DNA of 40,806 nt. Origin: Nemertoderma westbladi (lineage: Eukaryota; Xenacoelomorpha; Nemertodermatida; Nemertodermatidae). The translations under genes were made by a program, and so were the position numbers. The stretch covers positions 1 to 40,806 of the forward strand of contig JAUCBJ010001893.1 in assembly GCA_032718475.1 (NCBI GenBank). Direction: 5' to 3'. The notes under the pieces were generated by a model, which worked only from the letters and a program-made list of their open reading frames with translations, ran no database searches and had not been told where the DNA came from. Position 1 is the first letter of the stretch, and the number at the start of each line of letters is the position of its first letter. Positions 21,870 to 34,190 of the stretch are shown piece after piece.

Positions 21870-22790
21870 TGCTTTCTCAACCTTGTTAATGTTTTCAGTT
21901 GTTCGGTTTTAACTTTGTAGGCTATCTTAAGATCTTACAAGTAACCTCAGAGTTTTGCCATGGCACATAATGTTTTCGTTTGGGTTTCTGGGGGATATGC
22001 CTCTTAGCTGATTCCTTATGGGCTGTTATTATATTCTGGTATATTGAATCAGTAGACTGGTGTTCATCCATTGACTGAAGTGCTTTAAAGCTGTTTTGAA
22101 CTTCTACTGCTGTAGTGTGTAAGCATCCACTACTGCATTGTCAGTTCTGAGTTTCTCCCAGTCATAGTTGATTTGCTTGTTTGTCCTGGGTTTGCTGGCT
22201 CTCAAACTGAGTCTGATCTCTGCAGTCACAATTCTGTGGTCCGAACCAATTATGTTGAACGAGCTGTATGCCTCGCAGTTGATCATGCTGTTTCTCCACT
22301 TTTTGTTTATAAGGATGTAATCCAGTTGTGCTTTGGTTCCATTATGGTATTGAAAGATCCATAGCTTCCCCTTACTCTTTTCGAATGTGTTGTTTGTTGG
22401 TATCAATTCACATTCTTCTATTAGCGCTTCTATTCTTCTTCTATTTCATATTTGCGCATTCAGGTCACCAGCAATGACTTGAACATTGTGTTTCGGAATG
22501 TCCATTATAAGTCCAGTCAGATCTTCATAAAATTTGACTGCTTGTTCTGGCTCTGAGGCATTGGTTGGACTGTAGGAACATATAACTGTTGTCTTGGGAT
22601 TTCCATCAAATGTTGCGATCATAACCCTGGAATTTATAGATTCGATGTTGTTTAAGGTCTGAAGTGTAAATGGGTTTAGCAGAATTCCTACTCGTCCAAT
22701 TGATACATTGGCCGAGCTTCTTACTGCTGAGCTTGTTACTAATGTCCATCCATTTCCAATGTCATTGTACTTCATGGCAGTGTCTTATTA

Positions 22791-24202
22791 TTATGTAGTT
22801 GAATTTTAAATGATTATTATTAGGTATGCTGCTTATGTTTTAATATTGATTGTTAGAAGTTAGTTAGTTAGAAGTCAATATCCTAGAAATTTAAAGTTTT
22901 TCGGAAGTCAGTAAGGACTGAACCCCCAATCTTGGGAGCGGTGTTGCCACAGGCGTAGCTCTGGAGTATCCTGCCCAACTGTATTTAGCTATAAATAGAA
23001 AACGTTTTTTCTACCTATAAAAATAACGAAGGAATTAGCATCAGCAGAAGTATTCAGTGATTCGCTGAATTATCCAACCAATGAGTGACGACCTTGTTAC
23101 ACAATGGAGAGACATATCATTAAAGTAAAGTTCTTGTTAAATAAGTTAGTCTTAATATTCCATCATTTTGGCTCATTTAAATTTCGTACTGATCTAAGGG
23201 ATCATTAGGTTATATAATTTTGATAGATCTTTGGGAGAATACCTGTAATTCATTGCGACGCAGGTTGTAGCATCGTATTAATTCATTGTAATGAACTTTA
23301 CAGTATTAACTGCTGTATATATACCGGATTTGTTGTTAATAATATTTAATCACATTTATACTTTATATCATCTACTTACTTATCTCCTGTTGTGTTTATT
23401 GTTATACTTTATATCATCTACTTACTTATCTCCTGTTGTGTTTATTGATATGAAAATTATCCTGTCATCCAACGTGTAAATAACAAGAATCCTCACAAAA
23501 CCAGGATTGTTTCCTAATTCAAGAACAAAATGATGCATGTGCTAGGAGGTGGGATTAAGTGAGATAATACTGTAGGATGAAGGGAATTCTGGTAAGAAAA
23601 CTTGAAGCAGGATAGCGAATGTAGGGGCGAAGGGTGCGAAAATTGAAAAAATAGGAGACGAACAGAAAACCACAAGTAATATATAAAACTGTAGGTGCTG
23701 TTGACTGTAATGTAGGTGCTTGGGGTTGTAGGTAATGTGGGTTGTAGGTACTGTGGGTGTAAAATTATTTAAACAGGCACTGCAGGCAGAGGACATGTTT
23801 CTTCTCGCTAAGTGTGGCTATCTAGTGCTCTAGGTACATGCCGTATAGCCCAGCTCGCATTAATCAGTACACGAAGAGGTTCTTGCGCAGCTAGTGAGAT
23901 GAATTATGTTGTATCCGTTCGAAAGCATTATAAAGAAAATTTGTATAAGCAAACCACCTTAATAAAAATTTCCCTCTAGAAACTGCAGATGGTGACGCTC
24001 TCAAACATTAATTCTAAGGTATAGAAAATATCTACCACTCAGTTGAACTGATTTGGTATGACATTCTGTCAAATGTATCAAATTTTGGTTCTATTGACCC
24101 CGACAACTTTTCAACAATCTTAAATTTGATAAATTAATTTTTTTCTTAACATGTAAAAAATATTAACGACGTCAATGACACCTACATTATTTGCGATTAA
24201 TG
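22791..24202. other. No gene recognised
   Basis: Short repeats only: a 47-bp duplication (23.36 kb) and GTAGGT-rich words near 23690-23760. No ORF with recognisable domains. Confidence 0.4.
23356..23455. repeat. Two-copy direct tandem repeat, about 47 bp
   Basis: TATACTTTATATCATCTACT...GTGTTTATTG occurs twice back to back. No coding role seen. Confidence 0.7.
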
Positions 24203-25512
24203 AACCACCTCCATAATAGAGTCAATTATAGACCCACCTCCATTATAGAGTCAATTATTGACCCACCTCCATAATAGAGTCAATTATAGACCCACCTCCA
24301 TTATAGAGTCAATTATTGACCCACCTCCATAATAGAGTCAATTATTGACCCACCTCCTTAATAGAGTCAATTATTGACCCTCCTCCATAATAGTCAATTA
24401 TTGACCCACCTCCATAATAGAGTCAATTATTGACCCACTTCCATAATAGAGTCAATTATTGACCCACCTCCTTAATAGAGTCAATTATTGACCCTCCTCC
24501 ATAATAGTCAATTATTGACCCACTTCCTTAATAGAGTCAATTATTCACCCTCCTCCATAATAGTCAATTATTGACCCACCTCCATAATAGAGTCAATTAT
24601 TGACCCACATCCATAATAGAGTCAATTATTGACCCACCTCCATTATAGAGTCAATTATTGACCCAGCTCCATAATAGAGTCAATTATTGACCCACCTCCA
24701 TAATAGAGTCAACTATTGATCCACCTCTATAATAGAGTCAATTATTAACCCACCTCCATAATAGAGTCAATTATTGACCAACCTACATAATACAGTCAAT
24801 TATTGACCCACCTCCATAATAGAGTCAATTATTGACCCACCTCCATAATACAGTCAATTATTGACCCACCTCCATAATAGAGTCAATTATTGACCCACCT
24901 CCATAATAGAGTCAATTATTGACCCACCTCCATAATACAGTCAATTATTGACCCACCTCCATAATACAGTCAATTATTGACCCACCTCCATAATAGAGTC
25001 AATTATTGACCCACTTCCATAATAGAGTCAATTATTGACCCACCTCCTTAATAGAGTCAATTATTGACCCTCCTCCATAATAGTCAATTATTGACCCACT
25101 TCCTTAATAGAGTCAATTATTCACCCTCCTCCATAATAGTCAATTATTGACCCACCTCCATAATAGAGTCAATTATTGACCCACATCCATAATAGAGTCA
25201 ATTATTGACCCACCTCCATTATAGAGTCAATTATTGACCCAGCTCCATAATAGAGTCAATTATTGACCCACCTCCATAATAGAGTCAACTATTGATCCAC
25301 CTCTATAATAGAGTCAATTATTGACCCACCTCCATAATAGAGTCAATTATTGACCCACCTCCATAATAGAGTCAATTATTGACCCACATCCATAATAGAG
25401 TCAATTATTGACCCACCTCCATTATAGAGTCAATTATTGACCCAGCTTCATAGTAGAGTCAATTATTGACCGACCTCCATAATAGAGTCAATTATTGACC
25501 CACCTCCATAGA
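24203..25512. repeat. 29-bp satellite array, about 45 units, with a 576-bp segmental period
   Basis: The unit is TAATAGAGTCAATTATTGAC plus CCACCTCCA (29 bp), with 27-bp variants lacking AG. A distinctive run of variants (TTATTCACCC, ACATCCATAA, CAACTATTGATCC) occurs at about 24541-24720 and again 576 bp later, showing segmental amplification. Each unit holds the 13-bp inverted repeat GTCAATTATTGAC. Confidence 0.95.
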
Positions 25513-26364
25513 GTCTATTTGCAAAGGTTTCGGTTTACCTAATACTTGGATCGGCCTATTGGTATGCAGCTCACTTCACCCCATGTACCGGTACGTAGAC
25601 CTACAAACAAAATAATTTAAATAACCTTTATTGTGTATGGCGTGCGAGCAATAAAATCACACTACTGGCTAGTAAACCTACTATTATATTGGAAACCACA
25701 TATGGGAGTATAGCCATCTTTGCTGTTAGTATATGGGTGCTATATTTCAAATCAACGCCAAGGGAATAGTGTTGTGGATACCCTATAAGCTAATTTCATA
25801 AACAATTAATGAATTTTTATCAAAAGCAATAAATCAGCAATTAAATAGTTGGTGCAATATGGTAAATTACTGAAGCCCACATCTGCCAGGAAAAAATATA
25901 TAAAAATAATATTAGAAAAATAGTAATTGAATGGCGACGTACTTGGGGTGGGAGAGGGGGGGGGGGGGGGGGGGGGTGTGGCGCCCCCTACTTCCGTATA
26001 CGTGTACAGTATACTATGCATGTAGAGACTAATGGAATAAGTGACGAAAGTTATGAGTCGTTGAATACTCTGATAGGAATATTGATAAAAATAATATGAC
26101 AGGAATATAAATATTGGCTCAATAGCAGTCAGAAATTTACTAAAACTTGTATGAGCTGGGTGTAAGTTACAAGTACCAAGATCTGTATCTTCGGAACGAC
26201 CCTTTGTTGACAAATACGCATTTACCTTTATTTCGGAAAGAAATATTTACAGTGGGCCTATCCATAGATATGTCCAACCATTTCGAAAGTTCGATTGTTG
26301 GAAACTTATTGAAAACATTCTTAAAAAATTCATTTACCAGCGTATCAGCAGGGGCATGGAATCA
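25513..26364. other. No gene recognised; G homopolymer
   Basis: A G-rich run at 25951-25976. Open frames here are low-complexity. Confidence 0.4.
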
Positions 26365-27120
26365 TATTAGAAATAAGGATTGTAGATAAGTATTTAAAAC
26401 TTTGCCTTTCTTAGGAAAGAATAATTGTAGATAGACATCGTATTGCTTGACAACTTGTGAAGTTGTTGTTTCATCGAAGTGAATACCAAAATAATATCCA
26501 GCTGACAAGGTTTTTTTTTTATTTAAAAGTGAAAGTTTTTTATGGCAGAAAAATGTACCTACCGGTAGTCCATACCCAATCAAATAGGTACTTTAGTGCT
26601 GCTCATTTGTATTGAGCTTATTATACTCGATGATGGATCTACGACATTCAAAACATAGCAAAAGTTTTTAAATTATGAAAAGGAGTATCCAGACTCTAGG
26701 CACTTAAGACCCAGCACACACTCAGCCCTCGTACACATGTCCAAAGGTGGTAAGTGAAATGGAAGAATATTACAGTAATAATCACAATACAGTAATATAT
26801 TATTCAAACGTTCTTCAGTTGATGTCAAGCTCGATGGCGCATTTGGTGAAGGAAATGCAGGAGTTGAATATAACACCAGACACTGGGTACCAGCAAGTGA
26901 AGCAATGTTCTATAGATGAGCCGGTATTTTGTGGTGCTGATGTAGAGCACATATTCCCGAAGATTTCACAGAAATAGATTTTCTACAAGGAGTGCAATAA
27001 GCAAGAAAGGGTTGTTTCGTAACAGATTTATATATTTCACTAATTTTATAAGGTTGGTGACTGTTCAATTGTCTTTCCTTCCAATGTTCCAAAAACTTAC
27101 TATCTCCCTTAGGCACGAAT
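26365..27120 (-). mobile_element. hAT-like transposase remnant
   Basis: 27116-26910 on the minus strand encodes a zinc-finger-like block (FLAYCTPCRKSISV...ALHQHHKIPAH; a C-x2-C...H-x4-H pattern). 26500-26362 encodes YFGIHFDETTTSQVVKQYDV, the conserved D-E-T-T-T segment of a widespread hAT-related protein family. The segment between is in shifted frames. No TIRs identified. Family call from memory. Confidence 0.5.
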
Positions 27121-27860
27121 TATGTGAGACAAGAACCTATCCTATGCCTAGCCTAGACCTACTCAAATGTAACTTATGTAACAAATGTAAAATGTTAGAA
27201 AGGCCTAGGCCTATACTCATTTTATACCCGGCAAAGACACATCATTCTAATATCCGGCGAATATAGCGGGATTTTAGCACCACCACGTTAGTCGCTGAAA
27301 TGATGCTAAATGTAGAAGGAAATAGCGGTCGGTGTTCTTATTCAAACCCTAAAAGCAATAAATTAAAGTAATAGCTCACTATTTTCACTACTGGTATAGT
27401 GTTTATATCCATTGGCCTTCTATGACAGGGTAAAACCCTACCACGACTTCGACTCATTATAAATTACACGCTGAGCGGCGCAGACAACCAAATTAAACAT
27501 GCTACATTTGCGGTCTGACAGGCGGACATTTAACAATAACCTGCTACAGTACCGGTACGTGAGTAAAGGCCAACAGTCTGACAGTGTTACAGTCCTAGCA
27601 TTTACAATTTTTTACAGGCAGACCCAGGACCCAGCTACAGTACAGTAGATGTTAAAGGACTGATGTCAAATACTGTAGGTACTGTACCGGTAAGCACTAC
27701 AGTTTTGTAGTATGTGTATTAGGCCTTCTGTATTACCTAAAATGAAACATTGTAAAGTTCACACTGCAGACAGTACCAGCAGACCGTCTAGTTTTGCTAT
27801 CAGAGCTTTATTGTCAGTCAGTGGCAGTAATTAAATACTGTGCTATACTCGGTACATGGA
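27121..27860. other. No gene recognised
   Basis: Many GTACCGGTAC-type words (as at 35.09 kb), but no gene or clear element. Confidence 0.4.
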
Positions 27861-28196
27861 CCCCCCCTCAAACGTTTTTTCTACAAATCCTAATGAGATT
27901 GCATGAAATTTGAAAGAGATAAATTTCATCTCCCTCCTCCTTACTGGGTGAGCCAGAATTTTTATTTTCGCTTTCGTTCTTTAGCTACAATCATTTAAAA
28001 AAAGTGTCTCCGTCGATATTGCACCATGTACACCATAGTTAAGGTCTATAAGGTCTTCAACCTTATAGTGATTTGTAGGTACTAGTAGTGGAAAGCTGGC
28101 CATGCAAGGATTCCAAATATGTGAAAACATATAGCTGAGATATGGGCATTCGAATTTTGCATGTATTTGCTTCTTCTGCTGCAGGCCATTTATTCC

Positions 28197-29224
28197 ATTT
28201 AATTAATACACAATGTTCTAGAACATTTTGTTTATTAGTCCGTCAGCAAAGTGATGAACCGTGCAATTTTATACCCAGAAAATGTCATACTAGTCGATAT
28301 TAGGGAGGGTGTCGCTCTCTCAGCCTTGAGCAATTTGAATAAAACGTGTTTCCATGTCAACAGCGACTGAGACCCTAGCAATGCGATGATTGCCAATCCA
28401 ATGAACCCAGTCCCGAAGCACTTTTGCCAGCACCCTTGTAATCTTCGGGTAACGCCATATTTAACACCAATTTAAGCATTAGACAACTACAGCGATTCTA
28501 CTCCCAGTATATCAAGGTTATTCAACTTGGTTTCGAGTAGCGGTTATCATCGTTGCTAAGTCCAATAGGATATCCATAGGCCCCCTACCAACCAGCGATA
28601 TAAGCATTATATGACTATGATATCAAGATATATATATTTCACTGTACCATCACTGAGTTACTATTGCCCCGATCAGTCAATAAAATATGTAGATTTCGCA
28701 CCGTAGTACATAGTAAGTCATATTATTTTATAATTTAATAATATGGTGGTATTGTATGCATGTTGTTTTGGTGTAATCAAATTTTGAAAATATAATATTA
28801 AAATCACATATAGAACTTAATAAAAGCAATCACAATTAGACACGAAATAATAATAATAGTAATACCACAAATTATTTATAAGATTATACTAAATTATTAT
28901 AAGATTTAGATTATACTAAATTATTATAAGATTTAGATTATATAAGATTATAAGATTATTAAATGTAATATTATCTAATCAAATACCTTAAAACAGAAAA
29001 GAGAATAAAAGCAACTGCCACTAAAACATACCACTCAAATTCAAATTATATTCAACAACTCTATACTACCAGTTCCTAATTATATGCAATATAATTAATT
29101 AAATTAATTGAGATTGAGATAATATATTAATTAAATCACTTTAGGATCTAAACTAATTATAACAACTCTAAACATGCCTATTCCATTTCTGCATCATCAT
29201 CATCCCTAAGTGACATTAAGGTTT
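28197..29224. other. Non-coding interior of the long-TIR element
   Basis: AT-rich, with a short tandem repeat ACTAAATTATTATAAGATTT at about 28888-28940. No ORF. Likely 3' region of the cargo ORF. Confidence 0.4.
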
Positions 29225-30770
29225 TCATTTTGACCCTTTGTTTCCCCCATGGCATAAACAAAAGGCTGTGCATTTCATGTTTGCAGCTTTACAACAACAT
29301 CTGGATGTTGTACAAGGTCGTTCAGAGGAACATCCACAGTGAATCAGAGCTAGTAGATGAGATGGAGCTGGTTCTACATTAGCAGGCAGTAAATAATGCC
29401 CTTGAAGCTGTACACTTCTTCCAACCATGCAATGGGTCGAATATTGGAGGATCACGTTTATGCGCTGGCATCCATACTGCAGCTTGGTAATGTGCTCTAT
29501 GTACGTTTAACTCAAAAGCTTCCTTAGTGGGTGGCAGTGTCTTCAAAACAGGAGCTTTTGTTGCTGTCAATTTAGCCGCCTTATCGAGCCACACGTTAAT
29601 TCTTACATCTGTAATGGTCTTAAATTCTGTTTTCCCCTTACCATAGCATGTAGCCATATATTCAGTAGCTTCTTCCAAGATATTCTCAAAACTGGAATCG
29701 ACTTTTCCAATTTTTCGGTATCATCACCAATGATATTCATTGTTTCTTTGCCTGCTAGTGATAATTTTATTGCTTGATTCACTATCATCACATCTGCTTG
29801 CTCATGGGTCGTGGTAAAATCTATTAACTCTCTGTTCACACAATTATGTATCTCAATTGGTATTGGATCTTTACCAGTAATCACAAATTTGTGATTCAAA
29901 GCTGTCTGACGACTAAGAGCAATGAGTTCTTGACATATTAGCTCTGTCAGCTGAATCTTGGTTTCTGATACTGTTAAACATACTTTTTGGGAAGGTAGAG
30001 GTGTGGTTAAAGTTAACTTGTGCTTTCTGCTCCCAAACTGACATGCTCTTGCTACTCTAGCACAGGTTTTTATGCTATATTCATGATACCTATCAAATCT
30101 CAAAAAGACATCTGAAACTTTGATCTTCTCTAAAACATAGATACAAAAGCTATCAATGTAATCTTTAACTATGCCTTTGACAGGCTAATGTATAACCCAG
30201 AGAATGGCACTTCCATCAACTATAATGGCTTCTGGTGTTCTAACAGATCGATTGGAAATTTCATGTTTCAATTGTTGCTTCATAGCAGATTTATTCATTG
30301 AAATTCGCATTTCTCCCTTTTCATTAAACATTGAAGTAGGTATCCAGTTCATGTTGGAGAACTTCTTTTATATTAATGTCTTTAGTGGCTTTCAATCCAA
30401 TTACACGGGAATATATCAAACTACTGTCAAATATTGCTGTTGATCCAACTCGAATAGGCCTTCTAATTGCAGCCATTATTACTACCTTTTTAGGTATTGT
30501 ATTATAAAAACCTTCTGGCCAACAGGATTTAAATTCTACCATTTGTTCTTTCCCAATTGATATGGCATCAGGAACATTCACTTTCGCTGAAGCAATCAGA
30601 CCATTTGCAATGTTAAGAAGTGCATTATCATGATCACCTGCATCGAATGGATCGATACAGATTTTAAGTTTATTCCGAATGTAGACACTATCTCCAGCAT
30701 CTGATATAATCCTAGATGGATTCTCCTCCTTGTGGCTAGTCACCTTGTCCATTCGATTTCTGTCTAACAT
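29225..30770 (-). pseudogene. Multicopy PIN-like/CXC family ORF, broken
   Basis: 30770-30324 holds the N-terminal region. 30103-29720 holds MRFDRYHEYSIKTCAR, then LPSQKVCLTVSETK, then TTHEQADVMIV and GDDTE. 29690-29379 holds EEATEYMATCYG, VLKTLPPTKEAFEL and VHRAHYQAAVW. The end (29370-29230) has the Cys-rich HCGCSSERPCTTSRCCC. The order matches a large uncharacterised protein family repeated in many animal genomes. Its conserved acidic residues (DRYHEYS, DDT) look PIN-nuclease-like, and its tail is CXC-like. The middle is deleted: after GDDTE the frame shifts and resumes about 90 residues later in family terms. The position inside long TIRs suggests it is transposon cargo. Confidence 0.6.
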
Positions 30771-30867
30771 TTCAGATAGATCTTGCAGAACAGCACTAAA
30801 TATTTGCCTACTGTAAGACCATTTCTTGAGTGTCTCTTTTTTAAGTTTTATCCCAATAATTTTTTTA

Positions 30868-31515
30868 TGGCCTACCTGACAAAGTAGAAAGCGTGCAGCG
30901 CTTCTTTACCAGGCGTATTTTTGCAAGATGCAATTTGGACCGAGAAACTCCATATAAGGAGAGGTTAACATATTTAAACTTAGAGTCACTAAAAGTAAGG
31001 CGTTTACATAGAGATCTATTGTACATGTACACTTATAAGATTTTGCATAACCTTGTTGAGTTAGATCCAAATACATATTTTAAACGGTCGACTTATGGGG
31101 CCACTAGAGGTCTTAATTATAAAATTAAGAGTACTAAGTACAAAACTAACAATGTTGGAAACACCTTTTTTTAATCGAGTAGTCAATGTATGGAATGGTT
31201 TACCAAACGATACAGTAAATAATTTAAGTGGGAAGTCATTCAAAAATTGTATTCGCACATGTGATTATTCAGTGTACTGTAAATTTGATAGAAATCTCTA
31301 AAATATATATTTTTATTAGTTTGTATTAAATCTTGATTTTATTTCTATTTATCTTATTTTATATTTTAAAGCTATAACATAAGCCGCTTATGTAACACCT
31401 TGTATATATTTGGTGATAATTTTTATTGATCTTTAATTTTAATTTGTGCAGTGCGCTGTTTTTAGCCTATTTCGGGATGTTCCCAAATAAAATGAAACTA
31501 TCTATCTATCTATTA
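30868..31515 (+). mobile_element. 5'-truncated CR1/L2-like non-LTR fragment
   Basis: It encodes the RT C-terminal region: VESVQRFFTRRIFA, YKERLTYLNLESLKVRRLHR, TRGLNYKIKS. After a -1 change at about 31150 it continues FFNRVVNVWNGLPNDTV and FKNCIRT. The 3' UTR ends with CCCAAATAAAATGAAAC and (TATC)n at 31498-31512, typical of this group. It is inserted inside the long-TIR element, just before the right TIR. Confidence 0.8.
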
Positions 31516-31865
31516 CTTAAGTAGAATAAATGGCCTGCAGCAGAAGCAAATAATGTAAAATTCGAATGACTATATCTCAGCTATTTCCCAACCAAATTCA
31601 AATATTTTCACATTATTTGGAATCCTTGCATGGCCAGCTTTCCACTAGTGCTCACAAATCACTATAAGGTTGAAGAGGCGTAACTGGTGCAATATCGACG
31701 GAGACACTTTTTTTAAATATTCGCTGTCGCTAAAGAACGAAAGCGAATATAAAAATTCTTGCTTACCCCGTAAGGAGGAGGGAGGTGAAACTAACTCTGT
31801 TTCAAATTTCATGCAATCTCATTACGATTTGTGAAAAAAATTTGGGAGGGGGGGGGGGGGGGGGG

Positions 31866-32261
31866 TACCTGAATAATAATTAAGAAAGGGTAAATAAAAA
31901 TGCTTATTTATCATTATTAAAAAAAAGGGGAAGGATAAATTCGATAAAAAATAAAGGGGGAAAAGGGAAAGAGCCAAAAAAATGAAAAAAAAGGGGAAAA
32001 AGGAACCGCTGGAAGGGCTGTTAAAGACCGCTAATTTCAATTTCAGTTATTGATGATGTAGGCATGATGTTTAAAATAAAATAATTGACAGACATAAACT
32101 GTTATTATTATTATCTGCGCAATTTTGTTTAAAAATTTTATCTGTACATACCGGTATGTGCTAATTGGGGTTGGTTGCATTCAGTGGAGAAACATGTTTT
32201 ATGGATTTGGGGCTGATGGTAACATACATTGGGGGTGGGTGGTTTCAACTCTGGGGGGAGG
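31866..32261. other. No gene recognised
   Basis: Purine-rich low-complexity stretch (31900-32020), between two transposable elements. Confidence 0.4.
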
Positions 32262-33620
32262 TACAGTCCCAATCCCAATAAACATTAACTTGGTCATTTT
32301 GGCGGCCAAAACGACCAAAATGGCCAAATATAAATTGCGGCATTCATGAAAGGAACTTCTGAGACAAGTTGGCTTGTCAATCACAGCCAGTGAATAGAGT
32401 AAAGCCCAGGATGTTGGCAGATAGAAAAAGACTTCGATTTCCGGACATTCCCTCCCCAACCCCCCCCCCCCCCCCCCCCGGACAGTTCCGTTCCGTTCGA
32501 GTAGGACACTACTCTTTTAATAATTTCGCACGTTTATTTTTCATTTTGTAAGGTAAACATAGAACATTTTTATTTCAATATTTTCTTGACACTTTATTAA
32601 CCTCGCTCGCACACGGTAAATATAATGCCTCGAGAATTAATAGTGAAAACATTTTAACTTTTTTTCCCATGTAATAAATAATTATTGTGTTTTATCTGTG
32701 TATCTGCGTTGAATATTATTAATATATTGATAATTAATTTCGCTGGAGTTAATTAGAAGTTCGCTGGATTTAATATTATTTACCGTGGCTCAGGAGAGGT
32801 GTGATGGCTGTGTAAGGTCATGTGTGAATCATACTTGGGCCTATATGGTGAGTGTGCATGGAGGGGGGGATTAGTAGATAATTAGGAATGTGAATCCTGT
32901 TTTCATTTTTTGAAACTGGACGCTAGTGGCCTTGCATGTTTTCACGTGACATACATAGAATACAGGCAAAAATACATAGAAATAAGCCCAACGCTAACAA
33001 TTAACACATGTACACATAATATGAACTATACAAGAAGGTACTGTTTCTCCTGTTCAAAGCAAAATCTAGTCATGAATACTTTTTCACTGTAACTCGTAAC
33101 TCAACCAATTGGTCATTTTTCGAAGAAATCCTACATGGGCATTTTGGAGCTAACCCGCCACTACTGCTTGGCTCACTGGAAGTGTATTTAGGTAAAGCTC
33201 TATTGTAGGCTGTGGCTCTGTTTAAGCTTAGCTGAGCCAAGACGACAGACATTAGGATGGGAACACGAACACACCATATTATCCTTCCCCTATTCATTTC
33301 AATGGTAGCCAGCTTGTCTTTCCCGCACTGGGGGTAGACCATTGCCATTGGTTAGCTGTATGCTATTGTAATACAAAGAGAGCGGCAGGATAAAGAGAAA
33401 TGCCGACCTCACTAATAATGGGCTGGTCCCACAGGCCACTTTAAGGTAGGTGGTACAGTAGGTACTACAGTTAACATGTTCAAGGGCGGCAGTCCCTCGT
33501 CGCTAGCCCATAGTATGTCATGGAGTTCCTGTAGTAGTTTCAGACGCTTTCACTCAGTATCCTAGTGTCCAGGAAGTTGGGAGTTGAGTGTGGGTGGGTG
33601 GATTGGTGGCCCCCACGCAA

Positions 33621-34030
33621 CACTGCAGTGTCGGGTGACTAGAAAACAAAGACCAACGACTCAAATAATAAAGACCTGTACAAATACAAAACACATGTGT
33701 TAACTTTCGTTTATTGTTTTAGTTCCCCAACACGCCTCTGTAACCTGCTTCTTTACTAACCTGCTCCTTTAAATGGCAATGTGACCTCACGCTCTCTGGC
33801 AATGGGACCTAAAGCTCTTTGGATTCTAACGCTCTTTGGGACGTAACGCGACTTTACCTCTTTGCTTTGTACAGGTCACAATGAGCGTTATGTACCATTG
33901 CTATTTAAAGGAGCAGGTTAGTAAAGGAGCAAGTTACAGCATTCAAAACAATTAACGAAAGTTAACACATGTAACAAGATTATGCAGGTCTTTATAATTG
34001 GGTCTTTGTTTTGTAGTCACCCCGCAGTGT
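33621..34030. repeat. Fold-back repeat with about 150-bp arms
   Basis: 33621-33785 is the reverse complement of about 33880-34030. Both arms contain GTTAACTTTCGTT, AACCTGCTCCTTTAAAT and AAAACAAAGACC. Arm sequence includes the CTGTAACCTGCTCCTTT word of the minisatellite at 35.2 kb. About 95 bases separate the arms. Confidence 0.7.
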
Positions 34031-34070
34031 CCGCGAATTATACATTGTAAAAAAAATTATTTAAAAAAGG

Positions 34071-34190
34071 GACGTTCATAAATTAATTTCGGGACGTCCA
34101 TAAGTTAATTTCGGGACGTCCATAAGTTAATTTCGGGAAGTCCATATAGTTAATTTCGGGACGTCCATAATTTAATTTCGGGACGTTCAG
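34071..34190. repeat. 22-bp tandem repeat, about 5 units
   Basis: Units of the type GGGACGTCCATAAGTTAATTTC; one unit has an extra TA. No coding role. Confidence 0.8.

Larger units (their letters stand above)
20128..22790 (-). mobile_element. RTE-like non-LTR retrotransposon, family A copy 3, longest copy
   Basis: 22775-22446 and 22406-22104 encode an endonuclease/exonuclease/phosphatase (EEP) domain: QVIAGDLNAQI, then KAQLDYILIN, then IIGSDHRIV with the catalytic-type Asp-His. 21660-21113 holds the linker and start of RT (NKVSGLDEIPAEEWEAG). 20935-20880 joins motif A almost directly to the FADD region, so part of the palm is deleted. 20810-20505 is the thumb region (MTFNVDGNLT, DDFQYLGSWIESS). 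A SINE (20212-20451) and a PLE 3' fragment (21691-21869) interrupt it. The EEP-plus-RT layout and C-terminal motifs place it near the RTE group; the exact clade is not certain. Confidence 0.8.
27861..31865. mobile_element. About 4-kb element with about 340-bp terminal inverted repeats
   Basis: 27861-28196 is the reverse complement of about 31524-31865, with moderate divergence. Shared words include TGCATGGCCAGCTTTCCACTA, GGCCTGCAG and ATTGCATGAAATTTGAAA in mirrored order. The outer ends are C/G homopolymers (7 C at the left, over 20 G at the right). Inside lies a broken multicopy PIN-like/CXC ORF on the minus strand and a nested CR1/L2 fragment. No certain target-site duplication. Confidence 0.65.

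Noticed and set aside
24203-25512. CRISPR-like regular array
   Set aside because: No unique spacers; the 29-bp units are contiguous tandem copies in an animal genome.
26147-26389. Plus-strand 80-codon ORF
   Set aside because: It overlaps the hAT-like fragment on the other strand and has no recognisable features.
33070-33348. Minus-strand 92-codon ORF
   Set aside because: No recognisable domain, lies inside the TA-flanked element, and a chance ORF of this size is expected.
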